Origin: a virus
Direction: 5' to 3' (one strand)
Length of the DNA: 22,185 nt
Virus record (IMG/VR): IMGVR_UViG_3300024057_000106
Coordinates: 1 to 22,185 of that record
Both the position numbers and the translations under genes were made by a program. This document shows, piece after piece, positions 7,393 to 14,139 of the stretch. Every line of letters starts with the position of its first letter. Within the stretch, counting starts at the first letter, position 1. The notes under the pieces were generated by a model that worked only from the letters and a program-made list of their open reading frames with translations, was not told the origin of the DNA and did not search any database.

Positions 7393-8318
7393 TGCCTGAA
7401 TATAATCCCTTTGCTCCTCTAGAACAACTAGGTACACAGAATGCAGCGGATAGAGCTGCTAATCAAGCTCGTAGTAATCAGCTACAAGACTTTGGTTTGA
7501 AGGATCTTCTCTCACAGATTGCTACTAAGAATGCAACTGAAGCAGCAACAGTTAAGTTTGGTCGTGATCAGGCAACTGCTAGAGCATTGGCAGCATCTGA
7601 TCACAAGAAGGCTACAGATGTACAAGCTTTAGATAATCGAGGTAAGCTTGCTGTATCAACACAACAAAGTAATAGCAAGTTGCAAGAGGTACTTGCTGGA
7701 CTTGGTATCGCGGCTGATCCAACAGGACAAGGTGGACAAGCAACGAACCAGCCTCATGTACAAAATGCATTAGCACAGATACTTCAGAGTAATCTTGGAG
7801 AAACTAATGCTAATGCTGCTGCAAAACGTAAGGCTGCTGGACAAGGGCCAATTATTCCTCCAAGTGGTTTACCACAATCAGGTCCAGGATCATTACCACC
7901 TCTATTTTCTGTACCTTCTACTAGTGCAGATGTTAAGCCTGCTATTACTAGTGTGAATACTGTTGTTAATGGTAATGAAAGTACTGATGGATCAACATTA
8001 ACTACCTTCCCTCAAGTACCAAATAGAGATGGTACAAATCTTGTTCCAGCGAAAAGCGAAGTTACTAAGTCACGAAAGAGAACAAAACAAGATAAAGTAA
8101 AGACAAATAATTTCGCTGCTCAACCAACTTCGAATGCACAAGATCAGTCAGTTGCTAACTCTGCATTAGCTGCTCACTCTGCTAGGCTTGGTAGACGGAT
8201 ACAGCCTACTGATACAGTTGGGACAATTACAACTCTTCCTGATGGTTCTAGGTTTGTACCTGTATGGATAACACAACCTAATGGATCACTTAAACCTACA
8301 ATATTACAAGTACCTTAA
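7392..8318 (+). CDS. Ala/Gln/Asn-rich structural-type protein, unknown
   Basis: This is a 308-residue protein, coupled by TAATG at both ends. Residues 10-100 are Ala/Gln/Asn-rich and probably helical (NAADRAANQARSNQLQDFGL and RDQATARALAASDHKK). The middle (about 155-185) is Pro/Ser/Gly-rich and likely disordered, and a basic patch follows (KSRKRTKQDKVKT). The last 40 residues look like a small beta unit (VGTITTLPDGSRFVPVWITQ). No Cys or membrane segment is seen. It is probably another internal virion component or a scaffold-like partner of the 1422-residue protein that follows. The family is not recognised. Confidence 0.6.
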   Translation: MPEYNPFAPLEQLGTQNAADRAANQARSNQLQDFGLKDLLSQIATKNATEAATVKFGRDQATARALAASDHKKATDVQALDNRGKLAVSTQQSNSKLQEVLAGLGIAADPTGQGGQATNQPHVQNALAQILQSNLGETNANAAAKRKAAGQGPIIPPSGLPQSGPGSLPPLFSVPSTSADVKPAITSVNTVVNGNESTDGSTLTTFPQVPNRDGTNLVPAKSEVTKSRKRTKQDKVKTNNFAAQPTSNAQDQSVANSALAAHSARLGRRIQPTDTVGTITTLPDGSRFVPVWITQPNGSLKPTILQVP

Positions 8319-11300
8319 TGCCTAATCCATTTGAAAAGGGATCAATTAAAGAAGCACTAGCTAATGATAGTACAGGTAAGCTAGCATTAGGACTTGCTAC
8401 AATAATATTTGGTCCAGATAAGACTACTAAAGAAAATGTAGAATCACTAAAGCAACTAGCTCTAGGGGCAAGTGATCAAGTAACAAGCTTGCCTGCTATG
8501 GGTGGTGCAGCATTTGAAGGGGTAAAGTCTGTACTACCTCCATTGCATAGTGCTGATCAAGCCTTTAGTGATCCAAACTCCTTTGTAGATAATCTACTTG
8601 CTAACCCTGCTGTACAACTGACAGGTAAATTACGTAAAGGTGCTAATGAATTACTAGGTACTGGAGAGGCACGGACCCCAGGAGACTCCTTCCTTCGTAA
8701 TGGTATTGGAGCAAATACATTACCTCTACCTGTTAACAAATTTACTGGCCCATTACTTAATAGTCCTCATATAGCAGCAAAACTTGCTCGCATTGCTACA
8801 CCAGTTACTAAAGCTAATGATCCTGCTCGCATGATGACACAGCAAATCTTTGGTGGGTCAATAGATGCAATTGCTAATGAAGTAACTAATAATCCTGCTG
8901 CTATTAGTAATACTCCTGCTGGTAAGATCATTGGTGACATTGATCTAGATAAAGACTTTAGCTTAATTCCATCTGCTTCAGCACAGCAAGTACCACAAGC
9001 TATTGATGATGTAGAAGTAATTGGATTAGATGGTGCTCCCGTCATTCCTCAGTCAGTGTTTCCACCTAATACCGGAATACCTGATCTACCTTTTGCTGAT
9101 CCTGAAGTTGTACCACTAATTCCACAACAAGAGTTAAATGATGCTATCACTAACTTAGAGGATCAGACACGTAGAGCAGAGCAAAACCAGACAGTAAAGG
9201 ATGTAGGTAAGACTCTTATTGGTATTGGTATTGGTGCAGGAGTCCTTCGATATAGGAAGAGACAACTCATACAACATCAGAAGAATGCTGGTGTTACTGG
9301 AGCTGGACCTATACAAGATACTCCTGCTGATGCACACATACAAGCTATACTTAAAGACAATGGTATCATTGATCATGTAGTTACCGGTGCTCCAACTGCC
9401 TCTAGAAATGCAGCTAACAAGGGATTAAATAGAGTTGATGAGTTAATAGGTGATGGAGCTATTGTACTCAAAAGACACTTAAAAGAACTTGGTTATCCAG
9501 ATGATGAGATTGATAGTCTCATGGGTAGTAGCAAGATGAATCATCTTGGGATAACAGGACACTTCTTTAGGACAGGAGAATTAGGACAAGATACTGGCAT
9601 TAAGTTGCCTGCTCTATTAGATATGGATAATGATTTACTTGTATTAAGTAGGACAGGTAAAGACAAGTTATACAATGAAACTATGGTTGCTATGGCTGAG
9701 CTATCTAATCGTAAGAGATCAGGTGGTGTGCGAGTAGGACTATGGGGAAGGGACCAGAAACCTGTAGGTACTGAGCAACTAATTAAAAAGATTGAGAAAG
9801 GTTTAGGTGATCCAGCAGTCAATGATCTCATTCGTAAAACAAATGAGTGGACTGATGGAATGCTTGAGTACTTACATAAGAGAAAGTTACTTACTCCTGC
9901 ACAAGCAGAAGAGTTTAAAGAGTCCCATACTGTTGCAGGTATGAGGATGTACTTGCCGATGACTGAACAGAAGGGCATGGAAACTCTTACAAAGAAGATG
10001 GCTAATATAGTTGGGCCAGATTCTACTGAGGGACAAGAGCTTATAGGTCTATCTAATATGTATGCACGTTCCAGTGAGTTTGCTGGAGGTGTAAAACATC
10101 CTATGGCTCCTATGAAAGCTATGAAGCTATATGCTATTAGAATGATTGAAGCTTCTAATAGAAACCTTCTTGCATATGAAACATTAACTAGACTATCAAA
10201 TCTTAAGACTACTTCTGGACCAACAGGTGTAAGTCTCGAACGTGTACAGAGGCAAGGAACACTTAGAGTTCCTGCAAAGTCTGCGGAAGATGCTCTTAAA
10301 GAATCAGATCAAGATGTAAGATATATTGGTAAGTCTGTTGTTGATGAAGATGGCAGTTCATCTTTTCAGTTTGGTGTTAATGGAGTAGTAGATGATAAAG
10401 AGATAAGAGAAATGTTTACTCTTAACTCTGCGGGTAAGCCATTAAATATTGATCTTGCTGATAATGCTATGAAGAGTAGTAATGTTATCAGCGTAATGCA
10501 TCAAGGAGAGATTCATAGATTCTTAGTTAATGATCACAGCCTACGTGCACAATTGTTTGCTCCAACTCCTAGACTTCAAAAGTTTTATAACATATTGAGT
10601 ATGCCTAAAGCTATTGGACAATCACTTACTACTGGTAAGTTTAGTCCCTTTCAGCCTACTGCTGTAGTATATAATATTCTTAATGCTTCTAATGTATTAG
10701 GGCTTGGTAGTTTTACAGGACTTACTAAGAATAGTATGTTTGGTATTATGACACTACTTAAGCAGGGTGCAGCAGAAGAAGTAGGTACATATACTACACA
10801 GAAGATTGCAGCAGATTCAGGTATATGGAAATATCTATCTCCTGATATGAAACATGCAATACAGCAGAAGTTAACTGATGCTGCCGGAGACTCTATGATT
10901 AAGAGTATTCGCAGAGAGCAAGGTAAGTTAGCAACTGGTTTAGATATGTCAGGTAAAGTTAAGTTTCAAACAACTGGTCAGATCATGCGAGAGTTTGCTC
11001 CAGACTTTAATAAATTTTTTGGTGTAGATCAAATGCATCTAGCATATAGAATGCTTGGAGTATTTAACAATGCTATGCATCAAGGTACTGCTTTTGGCTT
11101 AGCTCAGAAGATGATCAATGATCTTGGACATGCTCCGTCACCTAAAGAGATTAGAAAGATCTCACAACAAGCTGGTGATATAGTAGGGGATGTTAACTCA
11201 CAAGGTACTGGTAGGTTAATGGATTTAGTCCATGCTACAGTACCATACTCTGAACCTACTATTGCTGCATTCCGTGTACTAGGTAGAGCCGCTGCACGTA

Positions 11301-12586
11301 ATCCTAAGAAGTTTGCATTAGCCTATGCAACATATATAGGTGTGCCTACTATGACCGAACAGGCATACTTAGAGACATTGGATGAAGCTGGCATAACTTA
11401 TACAGATCCTGAGACTGGTGAAGTTCTTTCTTATAAGAAATGGTTTTGGGATAACCTATCTGATCACAGGAAGATAGCTTCTTTCTATGTACCTATTCCA
11501 GGTAAGCATCCTAGAGATGGGCTGTTATTTCCTACATCTCCTGAGTGGGGACCAGGTAGGGGATTCTTATTAGACTCTGCAAATGCTATGCTTAACTTGT
11601 CAGGTGATCAAGATGAAGTAGATATAGCTAATCCACATAGAGTACATATGAGAGCGGGACTTGCTCGGATGTTTGGTATTCCTATGCCCACTCCTCTAGC
11701 AATTGGACTAGGTACAGTAGGATTAGAAGGCAGTCTTGGACCTAACTTTCGTTTCTCTAATAATCCTAGTGATCCAGAAGGTGAAACAACTTTCTTTAAT
11801 ATTCGTGGTCCGGGTAAGGGACAGACTGTTACACGGTATGGTGATACAAGAAATGTAAATGATGCAGTAGATCAAGAGTTATCTATCTTACTACGTTCAT
11901 TATTCATGGGTGGAGAACGTTTGATTGCAGGATTTGCTGATGGATTTAAAGCAGGAGCAGAACCAAGAATTGAAGGCACTAGTACAGTTGAAGGACTTAA
12001 GTTTGGTCTTCAAGGATTGGGCCATGAGTTTGTAAAGAAAGCTCCATTCCCATTGAATCCTCTTTGGCCTAATCAAACTGTTCCACGTAGTAAGACTAGT
12101 AGAGATGTACATGCAGCTACATCTAATATGCAACTAGTTGATAAAGACTTCAAGGTAAGACAGACTGATGGACAAGCTTCAACAGATGGTAGACCCTTTT
12201 CTGCGGAAGTTCCTGTTACACAAGATCCAATCTATAATCTTGCTCAACCACATATTAATTTTGCATTACAATCTATTCGACCAATGCAAGAAGAGATTGC
12301 AGTACTTGAGAAGAATATACGTATCATTGGTAACTCATTCAAGGATATCAATGGAGAGAGGCTTACACATACAGAGCGTACAGCAAAGATAGATAATTAT
12401 ACGATGGCAATCAATGCTAAGATGATTGAGATTAAGTTAGAAATTAGTAGACATCAAGAAGCTGCAAGAGAAGAGATGGCAGGTCATGGACTTGAATGGA
12501 CAGGTAACTTCTCTACACTTAAGCCTAGAGCGTCGGCTCCGAGAGAATCGATAACACCTTCTGAGTTACTCCCGCCCCCTCAATAG
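8318..12586 (+). CDS. Giant (1422 aa) virion/ejection protein, possibly of the large-polyvalent-protein type
   Basis: This is the largest gene of the window. The ATG overlaps the previous TAA (TAATG) and I see no Shine-Dalgarno sequence in the 20 bases before it, so translation probably depends on reinitiation. Residues 1-290 are low-complexity and Pro/Asn/Ala-rich. A short hydrophobic stretch followed by basic residues lies near 299-320 (TLIGIGIGAGVLRYRKRQ). The middle (about 330-700) is helical and charged. Residues 731-795 (SLRAQLFAP through KFSPFQPTAVVYNILN) and 971-1018 (HATVPYSEPTIAAFRVLGRA) resemble the helical LPD38-type domain of phage 'large polyvalent proteins', by pattern only. 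It ends in a long helix and a Pro-rich tail. Position last in the virion operon and size match the lytic/channel-type internal protein of short-tailed phages, but no lysozyme or transglycosylase active site was identified. The 3' end overlaps the opposing gene by 62 bp. Confidence 0.6.
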   Translation: MPNPFEKGSIKEALANDSTGKLALGLATIIFGPDKTTKENVESLKQLALGASDQVTSLPAMGGAAFEGVKSVLPPLHSADQAFSDPNSFVDNLLANPAVQLTGKLRKGANELLGTGEARTPGDSFLRNGIGANTLPLPVNKFTGPLLNSPHIAAKLARIATPVTKANDPARMMTQQIFGGSIDAIANEVTNNPAAISNTPAGKIIGDIDLDKDFSLIPSASAQQVPQAIDDVEVIGLDGAPVIPQSVFPPNTGIPDLPFADPEVVPLIPQQELNDAITNLEDQTRRAEQNQTVKDVGKTLIGIGIGAGVLRYRKRQLIQHQKNAGVTGAGPIQDTPADAHIQAILKDNGIIDHVVTGAPTASRNAANKGLNRVDELIGDGAIVLKRHLKELGYPDDEIDSLMGSSKMNHLGITGHFFRTGELGQDTGIKLPALLDMDNDLLVLSRTGKDKLYNETMVAMAELSNRKRSGGVRVGLWGRDQKPVGTEQLIKKIEKGLGDPAVNDLIRKTNEWTDGMLEYLHKRKLLTPAQAEEFKESHTVAGMRMYLPMTEQKGMETLTKKMANIVGPDSTEGQELIGLSNMYARSSEFAGGVKHPMAPMKAMKLYAIRMIEASNRNLLAYETLTRLSNLKTTSGPTGVSLERVQRQGTLRVPAKSAEDALKESDQDVRYIGKSVVDEDGSSSFQFGVNGVVDDKEIREMFTLNSAGKPLNIDLADNAMKSSNVISVMHQGEIHRFLVNDHSLRAQLFAPTPRLQKFYNILSMPKAIGQSLTTGKFSPFQPTAVVYNILNASNVLGLGSFTGLTKNSMFGIMTLLKQGAAEEVGTYTTQKIAADSGIWKYLSPDMKHAIQQKLTDAAGDSMIKSIRREQGKLATGLDMSGKVKFQTTGQIMREFAPDFNKFFGVDQMHLAYRMLGVFNNAMHQGTAFGLAQKMINDLGHAPSPKEIRKISQQAGDIVGDVNSQGTGRLMDLVHATVPYSEPTIAAFRVLGRAAARNPKKFALAYATYIGVPTMTEQAYLETLDEAGITYTDPETGEVLSYKKWFWDNLSDHRKIASFYVPIPGKHPRDGLLFPTSPEWGPGRGFLLDSANAMLNLSGDQDEVDIANPHRVHMRAGLARMFGIPMPTPLAIGLGTVGLEGSLGPNFRFSNNPSDPEGETTFFNIRGPGKGQTVTRYGDTRNVNDAVDQELSILLRSLFMGGERLIAGFADGFKAGAEPRIEGTSTVEGLKFGLQGLGHEFVKKAPFPLNPLWPNQTVPRSKTSRDVHAATSNMQLVDKDFKVRQTDGQASTDGRPFSAEVPVTQDPIYNLAQPHINFALQSIRPMQEEIAVLEKNIRIIGNSFKDINGERLTHTERTAKIDNYTMAINAKMIEIKLEISRHQEAAREEMAGHGLEWTGNFSTLKPRASAPRESITPSELLPPPQ

Positions 12587-13757
12587 ATCTATTAGCTCGA
12601 TAGTGTTTGCCTCCTCTAGGCTTCTCAAACATTTGTATAATTCCAGCTTCATGAAATAGTTTCATCATAAGTTTATAGTCTTCTGCTGATACAGCTTGCC
12701 GTATCTTTTTGTATAACTCAGTATGTCCTAGTCCATCCATGCCTGCTTTAATTAGGTGCTTGCGTACTAGATCGATACCATTACCCATCTTAGATACATA
12801 GCTTACTCCATCACCAAAGATTAAGTTGGCTTTAGATTTAACGTCACTGATAATTCTAATTGCGTTTCGGATATGTTTACTTTGCACTTCGTAGGTTCGA
12901 TCATTAATGCAGAGGCATGAGGCAAGACGCAAGATATGATCATCCTCTCTAGCTTCGAATGACGACTGGAACGCATCTGAGTTGTGATCCCTTTTATTGT
13001 ACCAATTAGAAAGTACTCTAATGCCTGAGGGATTGACCTTGATGGGACCAATTCGTCTTGCAGCTTCACAGAGTTCAGTATATTGTAAGAGTAGATCACT
13101 TCGGGCATTGTTATCCTCATGTTTAGGCCACGCTATTTTACGTTTAGGTAATTCATCGACAACAAATATGACTCTAGATGTGAATCCTCCTTCGATAACT
13201 GAAGGATTAATATCAGTAGCGAGCCAAGTAGGAGTGCTTGCAGATATGAAAGAAATGTAGACATCACGTAACTCTACTTTATGATCATAGTTACCGGGAC
13301 TATCTATAGAGGCTGGACAGTCATATAAGTCAGTAAGGATTCCAGGCATAGGCCGCATGTATCCCTCTCTACCAAGAATAGAAACCATTTCAGTGTATGA
13401 TAAGTGAGCACTACATTCTCCTACTGTGTTGTATCGGTCTTGCAAACCATCGATGAAACCAGTTGGAGTTGTCCTAGCTGTAATAAGATTAACTCGCTGG
13501 TAATCTTTGATGATTGAACTAATGCTTTTGACAGCCGTTGTCTTTCTAGTTGTGCCTGATTCTGCTGCCAGAACAATGTACCAATTAAGGTAAACAGGAG
13601 CACGAGGACGATCAATAAATACACTCCTCCCAACCCCTGCACCAATTGCCCATAGACTGCACCAGAAATCATACGAGTATGATGTTTCAACTTCATACAT
13701 ATACTGCATGTAGTCATGAATAAATGTATTCTCTGGGGTTAGCTTTGCGTAGTTCAT
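12525..13757 (-). CDS. P-loop ATPase of DUF3987 type, candidate replicative helicase
   Basis: This is a 410-residue protein with a start preceded by AGAAGG. A P-loop-like motif lies at 64-76 (AAESGTTRKTTAV). Lys72-Thr73 match Walker A, but the usual glycines are replaced (E66, R71), as in 'SGxRK(S/T)' ATPases of phage and plasmid primase-helicases. An ISASTP stretch follows at about residues 173-178, resembling the sensor-1 region of DUF3987 proteins. GILTDLYDCP precedes it and an SRVIFVVDE strand comes after. The C-terminal 80 residues (about 330-390) look like a winged helix (GLGHTELYKKIRQAV, then EAGIIQMF and a GGKHYRA wing). Family knowledge suggests an ATP-driven helicase or helicase-loader role at the fork. 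No primase domain is seen. It is the last gene of the replication block and its end overlaps the 1422-residue gene of the other strand. Confidence 0.7.
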   Translation of the reverse strand: MNYAKLTPENTFIHDYMQYMYEVETSYSYDFWCSLWAIGAGVGRSVFIDRPRAPVYLNWYIVLAAESGTTRKTTAVKSISSIIKDYQRVNLITARTTPTGFIDGLQDRYNTVGECSAHLSYTEMVSILGREGYMRPMPGILTDLYDCPASIDSPGNYDHKVELRDVYISFISASTPTWLATDINPSVIEGGFTSRVIFVVDELPKRKIAWPKHEDNNARSDLLLQYTELCEAARRIGPIKVNPSGIRVLSNWYNKRDHNSDAFQSSFEAREDDHILRLASCLCINDRTYEVQSKHIRNAIRIISDVKSKANLIFGDGVSYVSKMGNGIDLVRKHLIKAGMDGLGHTELYKKIRQAVSAEDYKLMMKLFHEAGIIQMFEKPRGGKHYRANRSIEGAGVTQKVLSILSEPTL

Positions 13758-14139
13758 TCATTACCTTCTCAATACCAACAACTAGCTTTACACCTTTACT
13801 CATTTCATTAGTGTATAATGTAATTCTAGTTAATCTTTCATCTTTTTTGAATGGGATTATTGCATCAAAGGAACTAACTTTTATAAGTGTCTTTCCTCTT
13901 CGAACTTCTTTAATTGCTCTACAATCGTAATGAATATTTCTATCATTTGCATCTACAAATTCATATGTAGCAGCTCCTTTTTTAAATCCTATCTTCTCCC
14001 ATCCAGGGTATAAGTTATGGTCCATAGCAAAGATTAGTTGTTGATTAAATACGTATACATAACAATCTACTCGACCTAAGATACCAGTTCGCTTACTGAA
14101 TCCATTGTGGGTAGTGTGTAGTCCGCTAATGTGCTCCAT
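13714..14139 (-). CDS. Unknown 141-residue protein overlapping the polymerase gene
   Basis: The ATG at 14139 lies inside the polymerase gene (64-base overlap, other frame) and has a well-placed SD (GAAAGGAA, 7 bases upstream), the same style as the polymerase SD. That supports this start over the internal Met39 (14025). The 3' end overlaps the ATPase gene by 44 bases. The protein is mixed alpha/beta and basic (YPGWEKIGFKKGAATYEF, IKEVRRGKTLIKV, a C-terminal helix VGIEKVMNELRKANP). No Cys cluster, P-loop or nuclease motif is seen. Location between polymerase and helicase suggests an accessory replication protein. I do not recognise the family. Confidence 0.7.
   Translation of the reverse strand: MEHISGLHTTHNGFSKRTGILGRVDCYVYVFNQQLIFAMDHNLYPGWEKIGFKKGAATYEFVDANDRNIHYDCRAIKEVRRGKTLIKVSSFDAIIPFKKDERLTRITLYTNEMSKGVKLVVGIEKVMNELRKANPREYIYS

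Noticed and set aside
9541-9978. A 145-codon - strand frame inside the 1422-residue gene
   Set aside because: It is antisense to a long continuous coding frame, with no SD and low-complexity Ser/Leu-rich content typical of shadow frames.
12525-12586. GAGC-CGAC-GCTC hairpin as a bidirectional terminator between the operons
   Set aside because: The stem has only four or five pairs and no T-run follows on either strand.
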